A stretch of 64,000 bases of DNA from Gammaproteobacteria bacterium (GTDB taxonomy: Bacteria > Pseudomonadota > Gammaproteobacteria > Enterobacterales > Alteromonadaceae), in contig JAFLDV010000019.1 in NCBI GenBank assembly GCA_017302255.1, positions 1-64,000 on the forward strand, read 5' to 3'. Below are positions 8,041 through 17,812 of the stretch, piece after piece (position 1 is the stretch's first letter; each line of letters begins with the position of its first letter). The position numbers and the translations under genes were made by a program. Under the pieces are notes generated by a model, which made no database searches, was not told where the DNA came from, and saw only the letters and a list, made by a program, of their open reading frames with translations.

Positions 8041-10725
8041 ATGCCGTCAGAAAAGCCAAGCGCACAAGCGACAAGCGCGCATACACCAATGATGCAACAA
8101 TATCTGGGACTCAAAGCCGAGCATCCAGAAATTTTATTGTTTTACCGAATGGGCGACTTTTACGAGCTTTTCTATGACGATGCCAAAAAAGCTGCGGCGC
8201 TTCTGGATATTTCCCTAACCAAACGCGGACAATCTGCCGGCGCACCTATTCCTATGGCGGGTGTGCCTCATCATGCCATCGAAAACTATCTCGCGCGTTT
8301 AGTCCAGTTGGGTGAATCAGTTGCAATTTGTGAGCAAGTTGGCGATCCGGCGCTAAGCAAAGGTCCTGTCGAACGCAAAGTTGTTCGCATCGTTACGCCG
8401 GGAACTGTTACCGATGAAGCGTTACTCAATGAGCGCCACGATAACTTGGTAGCTGCATTATCTTGCCATAAACAACGCTTTGGTCTTGCCTATTTAGATT
8501 TAAGCGCGGGTCGTTTTTTGCTGACTGAAGTCAATGGCTTAGATGACCTGTATGCGCTACTGCAACGGTTAAATCCAGCAGAGCTACTTTATAGCGAAGA
8601 TATAGATTTGCCCGAAGCCATGCAAAAACGCAAAGGTGTGCGTCGCCGTCCGGCTTGGGAATTTGAACGAACCTCAGCTGAGCGCGTGCTTTGCCAACAA
8701 TTTGGTACCAAAGATCTGCAAAGTTTTGGCATCAGCGAAGCACCAATCGCACTTTTGGCGGCTGGCTGTTTGATGCAATATGTCAAAGATACCCAACGCA
8801 GTGCTTTGCCACACATTAGAGCGGTTGCGCTGGAGCGCTCACAAGATCATATAGTGCTGGATGCAGCAACACGGCGAAATCTCGAACTTACGCAAACGCT
8901 AAACGGCCAATACGAACATAGCCTCGCGGCCGTGCTCGATCGTTGCCAAACGGCAATGGGCAGTCGGTTATTAAAACGCTGGATCCATGCACCACTGCGG
9001 GCCCAGCAAACCGTTGCACTTCGCCATCAAGCAGTTCACGAGTTACAAGAACATCACGAAGAGTTGCAGGGACAACTCAAACAAATTGGCGATATTGAAC
9101 GAATTATCGCTCGGATCGCCCTGCGCTCAGCCCGTCCTCGCGATTTTGCTAGACTGCGGCAAGCCTTGGAGCAACTGCCGCAACTTAGCCAAAGTTTGAC
9201 GCAACTGCAAAGCCCACTGTTGCAACAACAACAGCAACATTGTCAGCCGTTGCCGGATTTATGCGAATTATTACAACGAGCTATCGTTGAAAACCCACCA
9301 ATGCTCATTCGCGATGGCGGTGTCATTGCACCGGGTTATCATGCCCCGCTAGATGAATGGCGGGCTTTAGCTACTGGGGCGACCGACTATTTAGAGATGC
9401 TCGAACAGCGGGAAAAAGCACGAACTGGCATTGCCTCACTGAAAGTCGGCTACAACAAAGTTGCAGGCTACTTCATTGAAACTGGTCGAGCTGCCGCCGA
9501 TGCCGTGCCTGCCGATTATATTCGTCGTCAAACATTAAAGAACAACGAGCGTTACATCATTCCTGAACTCAAGGAATATGAAGACAAAGTGCTTGGCAGT
9601 CAGAGCAAGGCACTGGCTATAGAAAAACAACTGTACGATCAGTTATTTGATGTTATTTCGCTGCAATTGCCGGCCTTACAGCTGCTGGCAGAAAGTTTAT
9701 CTGAGCTCGACGTCCTGACCAACTTTGCCGAACGCGCGCTGGCACTAAACTACCAAGCGCCTACTTTTAGCACTCGTACCGGTATTCAAATTCAAGATGG
9801 TCGGCACCCGGTTGTTGAGCAAATGATTAGCGAGCCATTTATCGCCAATCCAGTCAGGCTCGAGCCAAATCGTCATTTATTGATTGTGACTGGACCCAAT
9901 ATGGGCGGTAAATCGACTTACATGCGACAAACCGCACTCATTGTGTTGATGGCCTATATCGGTAGTTTTGTGCCTGCCGCACAAGCGGTGCTTGGTCCGA
10001 TCGATCGGATCTTCACCCGCGTTGGCGCTTCGGATGATTTAGCGTCTGGTCGTTCGACCTTTATGGTCGAGATGACTGAAACCGCGACTATTTTACACAA
10101 TGCCACTGCGCAAAGTTTGGTATTGATGGATGAGATTGGCCGCGGCACCAGCACTTATGATGGGTTGTCGTTAGCTTGGGCTTGCGCCAGTTATTTGAGT
10201 GAACAACTCAAAGCATTGACGCTCTTTGCCACGCACTATTTTGAGCTGACAGATTTGGCTGCATTATTACCTGGTGTCGCCAATATCCATCTCGACGCGG
10301 TTGAACATGATGAGCACATCGTGTTTATGCATCAAGTGCAAGATGGCGCTGCAAGCAAAAGCTACGGCTTGCAAGTCGCCCAGTTGGCTGGCGTGCCAAA
10401 AACAGTGATCGAGATGGCTAAACAAAAGCTGGCAGAACTGGAGCAACAATCAGCACTGCGCACGGGCGACAACGTGGTTTCGTCAGAACAAGTTTCGCAA
10501 GTCAAAGCAGCGCAAGTCAATGTTGTGCCAGCACAAAATGCTAAGCCGCCGAGTACCCAACAAACCATGCCAAGCCATACGATGCCAAGCCAAGCACTGC
10601 AACAGCAATTGCCGCTTGAAGCCGCAGAGCATCCTGTTGTAACAGCACTGTCGAGCATAGATCCAGACGAGCTAACCGCACGCCAAGCGCTCGATTTGAT
10701 TTATCAGCTGAAACGTCAGTTGTAA
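8041..10725 (+). CDS. mutS: DNA mismatch repair ATPase MutS
   Basis: MutS recognises mismatches and recruits MutL. The mismatch wedge motif is GDFYELF (near residue 38), the connector, lever and clamp regions follow, and the ATPase has Walker [10 protein letters not shown] (near 616) and the [12 protein letters not shown] motif. A Gln/Pro/Ser-rich linker (about 800-850) leads to a C-terminal tetramerisation-like segment ending in [10 protein letters not shown]. With the start at 8041 the protein has 894 residues, slightly longer than E. coli's 853. A longer frame from 7981 would overlap pncC and adds no conserved sequence. The SD (AGGA) is rather distant. Confidence 0.96.
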   Translation: MPSEKPSAQATSAHTPMMQQYLGLKAEHPEILLFYRMGDFYELFYDDAKKAAALLDISLTKRGQSAGAPIPMAGVPHHAIENYLARLVQLGESVAICEQVGDPALSKGPVERKVVRIVTPGTVTDEALLNERHDNLVAALSCHKQRFGLAYLDLSAGRFLLTEVNGLDDLYALLQRLNPAELLYSEDIDLPEAMQKRKGVRRRPAWEFERTSAERVLCQQFGTKDLQSFGISEAPIALLAAGCLMQYVKDTQRSALPHIRAVALERSQDHIVLDAATRRNLELTQTLNGQYEHSLAAVLDRCQTAMGSRLLKRWIHAPLRAQQTVALRHQAVHELQEHHEELQGQLKQIGDIERIIARIALRSARPRDFARLRQALEQLPQLSQSLTQLQSPLLQQQQQHCQPLPDLCELLQRAIVENPPMLIRDGGVIAPGYHAPLDEWRALATGATDYLEMLEQREKARTGIASLKVGYNKVAGYFIETGRAAADAVPADYIRRQTLKNNERYIIPELKEYEDKVLGSQSKALAIEKQLYDQLFDVISLQLPALQLLAESLSELDVLTNFAERALALNYQAPTFSTRTGIQIQDGRHPVVEQMISEPFIANPVRLEPNRHLLIVTGPNMGGKSTYMRQTALIVLMAYIGSFVPAAQAVLGPIDRIFTRVGASDDLASGRSTFMVEMTETATILHNATAQSLVLMDEIGRGTSTYDGLSLAWACASYLSEQLKALTLFATHYFELTDLAALLPGVANIHLDAVEHDEHIVFMHQVQDGAASKSYGLQVAQLAGVPKTVIEMAKQKLAELEQQSALRTGDNVVSSEQVSQVKAAQVNVVPAQNAKPPSTQQTMPSHTMPSQALQQQLPLEAAEHPVVTALSSIDPDELTARQALDLIYQLKRQL

Positions 10726-10731
10726 TTGGCG

Positions 10732-10767
10732 AAAGAGCAATGCAGACATACCTTTGCATTGCTCTTT
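10732..10767. terminator. Bidirectional terminator after mutS
   Basis: A 13-base perfect stem (AAAGAGCAATGCA at 10732-10744 with its complement at 10755-10767) sits between convergent mutS and the transglutaminase gene. A-rich and T-rich flanks allow it to end transcription from either side. Confidence 0.85.
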
Positions 10768-10815
10768 ACCTTTCTTTCGATTGCCTTTTTTCGACTCATT
10801 CGCCATCAAAGGTGC

Positions 10816-11703
10816 TTATTGCGGGATCACATCGACCGCGACACTTAGCTCATGCTCACCGCCGCCTTGTAACACGCCTTTTAATGGCACTACATCACTG
10901 TAATCACGGCCATAAGCCAATGTGATATGCGCTGTATCCACGATTAGATTATTGGTTGGATCAAAATCAACCCAACCATAAATCGGGTCGTACACCGAAA
11001 ACCAAGCATGTGACGCGTCAGCGCCCATCAAGCGGGCTTGACCTTCTGGCGGCAATGTTTGCAAATAACCACTGACATAACGGGCTGGCACGCCGATAGA
11101 TCGCAAGCAACTAATCGCCAGTTGCGCAAAATCCTGACAAACACCACGTCGATGCTTGAGCACTTCATCAACTTGCGTCACTACCGAACTAAACTGAGGA
11201 TCATATTGGAAATTTTCGAAAATAAATTGGTTTAGCCTAAGCGCCAACGCCAATGCGGACTGTTCGGAACTTTGCATTTCGGCAATAAAATGCTTGGCCT
11301 CTGGCAAAATTGGGATCATTTTGCTCGGTTGTGTACACCAAAGCGCAAATAACTCTTGTTGATCCTTTGGCGTTTGCAAATACCGAGCAAGTTCAGTAAT
11401 CGGTGTCGCATCAACAAAACTTGCTGGGTAATTCCGTGGCAAAACTTCAACTTCCGCACAAGACAACACCGCCAACTCTGCATGGGGTGCTTGCACATGC
11501 AATAAATGGCGAATATTGCCAAAACCATCAACATACCGACTCACTTGCTGAGCCAATGGCTGCACTTCAATCCAAGCATTTTGTACCTGTTGATGCGCCA
11601 ACGCTCTTGGCTCCAAACATGCCAAGTTATAACTATTCGCCACCGGATGTTGATATCGATAACGGGTCAGGTGACGTAGCTGATATTTCATTGGTGATCC
11701 CAT
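10816..11703 (-). CDS. Transglutaminase-like cysteine peptidase of the ATP-grasp/alpha-E operon
   Basis: The 295-residue protein has the bacterial transglutaminase-like N-terminal domain (YQLRHLTRYRY onward) and a papain-like core. The catalytic triad is visible: Cys in RRGVCQDFAQL (near 194), His in DASHAWFSV (near 231) and Asp in WVDFDPTNN (near 247). There is no signal peptide, so it should act in the cytoplasm. It is the last gene of a four-gene operon, its ATG overlapping the preceding stop (TAATG); an ATG four codons in is also possible. In related operons such proteins are thought to cut or ligate peptide bonds made by the ATP-grasp partners. The substrate is unknown. Confidence 0.85.
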   Translation of the reverse strand: MGSPMKYQLRHLTRYRYQHPVANSYNLACLEPRALAHQQVQNAWIEVQPLAQQVSRYVDGFGNIRHLLHVQAPHAELAVLSCAEVEVLPRNYPASFVDATPITELARYLQTPKDQQELFALWCTQPSKMIPILPEAKHFIAEMQSSEQSALALALRLNQFIFENFQYDPQFSSVVTQVDEVLKHRRGVCQDFAQLAISCLRSIGVPARYVSGYLQTLPPEGQARLMGADASHAWFSVYDPIYGWVDFDPTNNLIVDTAHITLAYGRDYSDVVPLKGVLQGGGEHELSVAVDVIPQ

Positions 11704-14057
11704 TAGAAACTCTGCCAGAGTCGCCGATCAGTGGCGTGATTAAAATAAGACAAAGTAATGCTATCGGATAAACGACGTAATTGCTTTTGTAGCGCTTGTA
11801 ATAACTCCGCCAGCGCTTCGCTGCCTATTTCACCACCAGCACCATCATCAGTAAGCAGACTTTGCGGTTCAGCTAACTGCAACAAGGAGGTGATTTCTAG
11901 AGCTATGCGCTGCTCTGCCGTCAAACCGGTACTTGGATTTAACGAAGGCAACGCATTACATTGCCGCGAGATCCTCGCACACTGATAACCGACAGAGCGC
12001 GGCGTCGTGGTATCTAGTAACAGTAAATCGATTACCGCCAACGGATGTAATTCACTGCGATAACGACGCCGATAGGTCATCACCGTATCTGCCATTTTCA
12101 ATAAGGCTTCCAGAACCCCGGCCCCTGGCCGACGTCGCACAAACACCAATTCGAGTAGGGCACAAGTCTGCAACGCCCGCTCTAAATGCTGACCTAAATC
12201 TAATAAGCGCAGGGTTTGTGTGCGACTCATCGTCTCGTTATTTAGCCCATAAATTGCGCTTTGTAATAACACCACTTCATCAAGTTGACGCAACAACTGC
12301 GCTGGTTGTTGCGAACTCAAATGCGTTGGCCAACTATGAATGGTGTCTTGTAATTTATCGAGCACGAACCAGGTATCTTCGGCGAAATACTCACGCACAG
12401 ATTGCGCATTAAACAGCAGTTGTTCGAGAACTGCGACTATGCCATTCGCGTGATCAGTGGCAAATATTTGCGTTAACAAGCCTATGGCGCTTTGGTCAGC
12501 GGGACTTAACATATTGCCGTTGGCTTTTAAGCAAAACTGTAATAGCGCTTGCGCGTCATCAGTCGCAACCCACTCGTTATTGGTTAAAAGTGGCAGCAAA
12601 GCGCGTAATGATCTGGCCATCAGATTTAACCGCTCATTGTAGCGCCCCATCCAAAACAAATGATCAGCAACGCGGCTAGGCACTAGGCCGCTATGACGCG
12701 ACAACAGCAGCGGATTGTCGCTGCTTTGCAATAAACTGCGGGCTTTGCCGCGATCAGCAAGCACCCATACGTCTTTAAACAGCGGCGCTAACGTGGTCAC
12801 TAAAAAGTCCTCGGCGTTTATCTGCAACATACCAAGCCCGCCTGGCAACAATCTGCTTTTATTGCCAGTCGCAAGCGCGAACACCCGCATCACTGCAGGC
12901 AACTCTTTGTTTGGTATTAATGCTTGTGGCTGCGTTTGTAACTGCGCTCGTTGTTCTGCGACAAAATAATATGGGTTTGCGGAGATTTGTTCGAATAATA
13001 GCCCTTGCTCCGCTGCGCTCAAACTCGCGAATACTCGGGCTTGCGCGCTTTGCAGTTCATGAAAGACAAAATTGTCAGGCTGAGCCAGCACCATTGCTAA
13101 TGAGCCGCTATCGCCCAACCAATAACTTGGCAAAGGGGGCAATAACAATGACTCACCAAGTAGATGTTGGCATAGTGCCGCCAAAAATGGCTTCAACATA
13201 GCTGAGCTAATCAACCCTGCTCCAGGCGGATTTAAACACTGGCAATGATTTGCTTGTCGCAGCACTTGTAAAAAGCCAGCACAGCCGCTGCCAAGGCTAT
13301 CAAGCTCCAAGGCGTCACATTGTGCGTCCGGTAGTTGTCGCAAAATAGCGCTAACCCGTTGCAGCCCAGTGAGGGTTTTTAACCAAAGCGTATTATCCCG
13401 CATCAGTAAATCCGCACCTTGCATCAAGGGGATATCCAAATAGCTGGCTAAAAACGACTGTTCAAAGTAAGCCGCTGTTCGACCGGGTGGCACTAAAATA
13501 CCGGCGATCCCTGCAGTTTGACCGGCTTGTGGTTGTTGCAATTGCTGCAGTAGCGCGCGGAAAAATCCGGCAAGATGCGCTTTATTTGGCAGATCTGGGT
13601 GTCCTGCGGTGACCTGATTAAACGCCAATCGATGCTGCAATAAATACCCTAAACCCTGCACTTGGCTGGCGTGTTCGCGCACAGAAACCCAACGCCCTTC
13701 CGCATCAAAGCCCACATCAAGTGTCAACAAAGGCAACCAATGTGGCGGATTCAAGGTCATCAGCGGTGGCAAAAACTCTGGGTTTTGCAACACCAGTAAC
13801 GGTGGAATTAGCCCAGTTTGCAGCAGTTGCTGCGGCCCATAAAGATCCGCCAACACCATTTGCCATAACTTTTGGCGCTGACTCACCGCCAGTTCTAGTT
13901 GCTGCCAATCCTGTTCGCTCACGCACCAAGGCAAAGCGTCTAACTGGCGATTAGCATCAGTAACACTTGAATAGTTGTGATCGCGCAGCTCGGCTTGCAG
14001 CATGGCATCAATTTGACCTTGCTGCGCCGAACTCAACTGTTGCCACCACTGCTGCAA
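11703..14057 (-). CDS. Fusion of circularly permuted ATP-grasp (type 2) and alpha-E domains
   Basis: The 784-residue protein has an ATP-grasp-like N-terminal half (about 1-460) and an alpha-helical alpha-E half (about 465-784, opening VADHLFWMGRYNERLNLMAR). Both halves also occur as the two preceding separate genes. In the ATP-grasp half, the nucleotide-loop region equivalent to KPANESGGYG of the upstream paralogue reads DNFVFHELQSAQARVF, so the Lys and Gly residues appear lost and the domain may be inactive or structural. Translation probably starts at TTG (14057), five bases after GGAG; no good ATG is available. The function of this family is not established. Confidence 0.8.
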   Translation of the reverse strand: MQQWWQQLSSAQQGQIDAMLQAELRDHNYSSVTDANRQLDALPWCVSEQDWQQLELAVSQRQKLWQMVLADLYGPQQLLQTGLIPPLLVLQNPEFLPPLMTLNPPHWLPLLTLDVGFDAEGRWVSVREHASQVQGLGYLLQHRLAFNQVTAGHPDLPNKAHLAGFFRALLQQLQQPQAGQTAGIAGILVPPGRTAAYFEQSFLASYLDIPLMQGADLLMRDNTLWLKTLTGLQRVSAILRQLPDAQCDALELDSLGSGCAGFLQVLRQANHCQCLNPPGAGLISSAMLKPFLAALCQHLLGESLLLPPLPSYWLGDSGSLAMVLAQPDNFVFHELQSAQARVFASLSAAEQGLLFEQISANPYYFVAEQRAQLQTQPQALIPNKELPAVMRVFALATGNKSRLLPGGLGMLQINAEDFLVTTLAPLFKDVWVLADRGKARSLLQSSDNPLLLSRHSGLVPSRVADHLFWMGRYNERLNLMARSLRALLPLLTNNEWVATDDAQALLQFCLKANGNMLSPADQSAIGLLTQIFATDHANGIVAVLEQLLFNAQSVREYFAEDTWFVLDKLQDTIHSWPTHLSSQQPAQLLRQLDEVVLLQSAIYGLNNETMSRTQTLRLLDLGQHLERALQTCALLELVFVRRRPGAGVLEALLKMADTVMTYRRRYRSELHPLAVIDLLLLDTTTPRSVGYQCARISRQCNALPSLNPSTGLTAEQRIALEITSLLQLAEPQSLLTDDGAGGEIGSEALAELLQALQKQLRRLSDSITLSYFNHATDRRLWQSF

Positions 14058-14074
14058 AAAAGCTCCGTACTGCC

Positions 14075-15037
14075 TTAGGCAGAGATCTGTTGTTCAGTAT
14101 TAAATTGCACCGACGGATTACAAATCACCTGATGTAATGCCGTGATCCCAGTCTGAATATGGTCGATCAGTTGGTGCAACTGTTCGGTCGACAGATCTGG
14201 CAATGCCTTATCTTCGATAAGCGCTTGTAATTGTTTCACCTGTTGCAAAATCGCACCGGCATGCGGCAGACCGCGCGCCGATGCCGCAACTCGGTTTAAA
14301 CAGTACGCGATTGAGCGCGGAAAATCAGCATAGGTCAGCAAATAGTCAATGGCATCGACATCTGCAGCTTGGTGTGCGACATAATATTGGTAGGATTCAA
14401 CCCCGCCTAATGCATTGAGAATTGAAGTCCAGCGAAATTTTGGCCTTTTGATCTGAGTCGGCTGCAACTGCTTCAACACCATCACATCCATAATGCGGGT
14501 TGTCATATCAGCGCGTTCCAAATGCCGACCAATGTTAAATAAATCAAAGGCTTCACTACGCAACATTGTACCGTCTAATACACCAACTACCATCTGACAA
14601 CGCCGACTAATTTCACTCATCAACTGATAACGTTGCTGGCGCGACAAATTCGCACTGCATTGTTGCTGTAAGTGCAATTCCAATGAGTTCAGCTCTTCGA
14701 ACATATCTCGTGGGATAAGCGGCCTACAAGTGCGTGCATTATACTTTAACGCGGTACAGGTATAGCGGATCGACAGGGAACTTTGTGGATCACTAATTAA
14801 GTGATGCATCACCTCTTGCTCAACCTTAGCAACTTCCGGCCCTATTGCGGTCGCCGTTAAATGCGAGGCGACACTTGTTTGTCCAAGCACTTGCAATAAA
14901 ATCGGCCAGCTAAACTGAGTATCCTGATGGCTATCAATCAACAAGTGACTGGTGGCATTAACCAATCGCGCCGTATCATCAAGGCGTTCTAAATAACGAC
15001 CCAACCAAAAAATATGATCTACAGATTTTAATAACAT
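14075..15037 (-). CDS. Alpha-E domain protein
   Basis: This 320-residue all-helical protein belongs to the alpha-E (DUF403, COG2307) family. The signature opening KSVDHIFWLGRYLERLDDTARL is at residues 4-25, and a second conserved segment NIGRHLERADMTTRIMD lies near 165. No catalytic residues are recognised; the family is known only from association with circularly permuted ATP-grasp and transglutaminase genes. The ATG at 15037 follows AGGTG with good spacing and comes one base after the preceding stop; a GTG one codon upstream is also possible. It is similar in its start to the alpha-E half of the downstream fusion. Confidence 0.85.
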   Translation of the reverse strand: MLLKSVDHIFWLGRYLERLDDTARLVNATSHLLIDSHQDTQFSWPILLQVLGQTSVASHLTATAIGPEVAKVEQEVMHHLISDPQSSLSIRYTCTALKYNARTCRPLIPRDMFEELNSLELHLQQQCSANLSRQQRYQLMSEISRRCQMVVGVLDGTMLRSEAFDLFNIGRHLERADMTTRIMDVMVLKQLQPTQIKRPKFRWTSILNALGGVESYQYYVAHQAADVDAIDYLLTYADFPRSIAYCLNRVAASARGLPHAGAILQQVKQLQALIEDKALPDLSTEQLHQLIDHIQTGITALHQVICNPSVQFNTEQQISA

Positions 15038-15040
15038 CAC

Positions 15041-16498
15041 TCACACCTCATCATTGATGATCCAGGTATCTTTACTACCACCACCCTGCGATGAATTCAC
15101 CACCAGCGACCCTTTGCGTAGCGCGACTCGGCTTAACCCACCGGTGCTGCAATACAGTTCTGCGCCTTGCAAAATAAATGGGCGCAGGTCAAGGTGGCGT
15201 GGCTCCAAGAAACCATCACATAAGGTCGGTGCGGTCGACAGTTTTAAGGTCGGCTGTGCGATAAAATTTCGAGGGTTTTCAACAATAGCCTTCGCCATAT
15301 CGGCGCGTTCTTGCTCAGTGGAGCGAGGGCCAATCAAAATGCCATAACCGCCAGATTCATTGGCAGGCTTCACCACTAACTTGTCGAGATTTGCTAACAC
15401 ATAACCACGCGCCGCAGGTTCCGAGCACAGGTAGGTTTCAACATTGTCGATGAGCGGTTTTTCACCCAGATAATATTCAATTATTTGCGGTACGTAGGCG
15501 TAAATCACTTTATCGTCAGCAACGCCAGAACCAGGCGCATTAGCAATCGACACTAAACCATCAGCCCAAGCTTGAAATAACCCCGGCACACCCAGCACTG
15601 AGTCTTTGCGAAACACTAATGGGTCGAGAAAAATGTCATCAACGCGGCGATAAATCACATCAACCCGTTTAGCGCCATGCAAGGTTTTCAGAAATACCCC
15701 TTGCTCGGTGACGAACAGGTCCGAATTTTCGACTAAATCGACGCCCATTTGCTGCGCCAAATAGCTGTGCTCAAAATAAGCAGAGTTAAAAATTCCAGGC
15801 GTCAGCACTACAATACACGGCACATCACCAGGGCGTGGCGATAGCGATGCCAACATCTTCCATAGCTGATACGGGTAATCATCCACTGGCACTATGGTGG
15901 AGTCTGCAAATAACTCAGGGAATACCCTTTTCATCACTGTGCGATTTTCTAGCATGTAGGACACGCCTGATGGGACGCGTAAGTTATCTTCGAGAACTAA
16001 AAATTGGCCATGTTCGTCACGAACCAAGTCAGTGCCACAGATATTGGCCCAAACGCCAAAACGGGGCGACTTGCCCTGACATGGTGCAAGAAAGTTTTTC
16101 GATTCCAACACCAACTCAGCGGGAACTACTCCTGCTTTGAGAATGCGTTGATCGTGATACAAATCATCGATAAACAAATTTAGTGCGGTCAGCCGTTGGG
16201 TGAGCCCTGCACTGGTTTTACGCCATTCACTGTATGGAATGGTGCGAGGCATCACATCTAACGGCCAAGCTCTATCGATGTTTTGGCCTTCGTTGTAGAG
16301 AGTAAAACACACTCCCATGGTGCTAATCGTCTGATCTAATTGAGATTGTCGACGTTTTAGCTCCATTGGTCCGTGTTTTTCAATAAATTTCGCGATGGCC
16401 GCAGCTGGTGCTCGCGCACAGCCGTTTTCTGCGACTAACTCATCGAAACAGTCAGGTGTTCGTTCATAACCACCTGGCAAAAATTGTTGATGGTGCAT
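15041..16498 (-). CDS. Circularly permuted ATP-grasp protein (COG2308, DUF404/DUF407)
   Basis: The 485-residue first gene of the operon is a circularly permuted type 2 ATP-grasp enzyme. The family start (MHHQQFLPGGYERTPDCFDE, close to the usual YDE-containing opening), VLEDNLRVPSGVSYMLENR near 165, and the nucleotide-binding loop VVKPANESGGYGILIGP near 380 are intact. ATP-grasp enzymes of this group are predicted amide-bond-forming ligases acting on peptides or amino acids, but the substrate is unknown. It is the only ATP-grasp copy in the operon that looks fully equipped. A sigma-54 promoter lies 80-100 bases upstream. Confidence 0.85.
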   Translation of the reverse strand: MHHQQFLPGGYERTPDCFDELVAENGCARAPAAAIAKFIEKHGPMELKRRQSQLDQTISTMGVCFTLYNEGQNIDRAWPLDVMPRTIPYSEWRKTSAGLTQRLTALNLFIDDLYHDQRILKAGVVPAELVLESKNFLAPCQGKSPRFGVWANICGTDLVRDEHGQFLVLEDNLRVPSGVSYMLENRTVMKRVFPELFADSTIVPVDDYPYQLWKMLASLSPRPGDVPCIVVLTPGIFNSAYFEHSYLAQQMGVDLVENSDLFVTEQGVFLKTLHGAKRVDVIYRRVDDIFLDPLVFRKDSVLGVPGLFQAWADGLVSIANAPGSGVADDKVIYAYVPQIIEYYLGEKPLIDNVETYLCSEPAARGYVLANLDKLVVKPANESGGYGILIGPRSTEQERADMAKAIVENPRNFIAQPTLKLSTAPTLCDGFLEPRHLDLRPFILQGAELYCSTGGLSRVALRKGSLVVNSSQGGGSKDTWIINDEV

Positions 16499-16580
16499 GC
16501 TATCCCCCTACAAACGCGGTCTGTCGCGACCACTTATTGCTTTTATGCAATCGGCACTGTTGCCGAGCTAGCTTAAGTAG

Positions 16581-16597
16581 AGCAAGGGGTATGCCAA
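16581..16597 (-). promoter_or_regulatory. Sigma-54 (RpoN) promoter of the ATP-grasp/alpha-E operon
   Basis: The minus strand reads TTGGCATACCCCTTGCT. It matches the RpoN consensus YTGGCAcgrnnnTTGCW at every strongly conserved position, with the GG (-24) and GC (-12) pairs ten bases apart. Transcription would start near 16570, giving a leader of about 70 bases. The small inverted repeat CGGCA-CTGT-TGCCG at 16552-16565 falls at the start of that leader. Such promoters need an enhancer-binding activator such as NtrC; no clear NtrC site was seen between here and the rpoS terminator. Confidence 0.78.
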
Positions 16598-16644
16598 CGG
16601 ATGTAATCGCGGCAAATATCGTCGGATCAGGGATTTAGCTGTTG

Positions 16645-16677
16645 GAAAAAACAAAGCCAACAGCGAGCTGTTGGCTT
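16645..16677 (-). terminator. rpoS terminator
   Basis: Stem AAGCCAACA/TGTTGGCTT (16654-16662 with 16669-16677) is followed on the minus strand by TTTGTTTTTT. It is a standard intrinsic terminator about 50 bases past the rpoS stop. Confidence 0.88.
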
Positions 16678-16728
16678 GGTAATTCCCTACGTCGATGTCG
16701 AAGCGGGGTTAAAACGCGAATAAAATAA

Positions 16729-17727
16729 CTATTCTTGGAATAATGTCTCGATATTCAGCCCTTGATGCGTCACGATTTCACGTAACCGACGCAAGGCTTC
16801 AACCTGAATTTGGCGCACGCGTTCCCGCGTCAAACCAATTTCACGACCAACATCTTCTAATGTTGACGGCTCAAAGCCTAACAATCCGAAACGACGAGCC
16901 AAGACTTCGCGTTGTTTTGGATTGAGCTCTTCTAGCCACATTACCAAATGCTGACGAATATCGGCATCTTGTAACTCTGTTTCCGGCCCAAGCTCTTTTT
17001 CGTCTGCGAGCACATCCAGTAACTGCTTCTCTGAGGAACCAGCGACAGGTGTATCAACTGAAGTAATTTTTTCATTTAACTTCAGCATCTTCCTGACTTC
17101 TTCCACTGGGCGATTTAACGCTGCAGCGATTTCTTCTGGAGTTGGCTCATGATCGAGTCGTTGCGATAACTCGCGAGCCGCTCTTAAATAAATATTAAGT
17201 TCTTTCACCACATGGATGGGCAACCGAATTGTCCGCGTTTGATTCATGATCGCGCGTTCAATGGTTTGACGGATCCACCAAGTAGCATAAGTCGAAAAAC
17301 GGAAACCGCGTTCAGGATCGAATTTTTCTACGGCACGAATTAGGCCTAGGTTACCCTCTTCAATCAGATCAAGCAGTGCTAGACCACGATTAATATAACG
17401 TCGGGCAATTTTAACCACTAACCGTAGATTACTTTCAATCATACGTTTACGAGCGGCTTGGTCGCCTTTAAGGGCTAGTCTTGAAAAATAAACTTCTTCT
17501 TCAGCGGAAAGTAGAGGCGAGAAACCGATTTCGCCCAGATAAATCTGAGTGGCATCCATGGCTCTTTGGCTATCATCGCGGGTAAAAACGTCGTCGGGTG
17601 TATTATCTTCTTCAGCGGCTAATGCATTTAAATCAGGCTCTGCCGTATCGTCATCCAACAGCACCACATCATCAGTCATCTCCGACTCTTTAAAGTCGAC
17701 TACATCATCTTCATCTTTATGTCCCAT
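16729..17727 (-). CDS. rpoS: Stationary-phase sigma factor RpoS (sigma-38)
   Basis: RpoS directs transcription of general stress and stationary-phase genes. The 332-residue chain has an acidic N-terminus, region 1.2 ([21 protein letters not shown], about 57-77), region 2 with the -10 recognition helix ([16 protein letters not shown]), region 3 and region 4 with the helix-turn-helix ([20 protein letters not shown]). The match to RpoS rather than RpoD is in the small size and [15 protein letters not shown] lies seven bases before the ATG. It is the last gene of the surE-pcm-nlpD cluster; in relatives its main promoter lies inside nlpD. Confidence 0.96.
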   Translation of the reverse strand: MGHKDEDDVVDFKESEMTDDVVLLDDDTAEPDLNALAAEEDNTPDDVFTRDDSQRAMDATQIYLGEIGFSPLLSAEEEVYFSRLALKGDQAARKRMIESNLRLVVKIARRYINRGLALLDLIEEGNLGLIRAVEKFDPERGFRFSTYATWWIRQTIERAIMNQTRTIRLPIHVVKELNIYLRAARELSQRLDHEPTPEEIAAALNRPVEEVRKMLKLNEKITSVDTPVAGSSEKQLLDVLADEKELGPETELQDADIRQHLVMWLEELNPKQREVLARRFGLLGFEPSTLEDVGREIGLTRERVRQIQVEALRRLREIVTHQGLNIETLFQE

Positions 17728-17812
17728 ATCCTTCTCCCAAATCTACAAAGGGTGGTCACACCTTTAACTGCCAGAATTCCTTTCTTTTCGTCATGAGTTT
17801 GTGTGGATCTGA

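Noticed and set aside
10816-16498. Horizontally acquired island
   Set aside because: There are no integrase, tRNA or repeat boundaries, and the codon and base composition look like the surrounding housekeeping genes. The operon sits directly between mutS and rpoS clusters without mobility marks.
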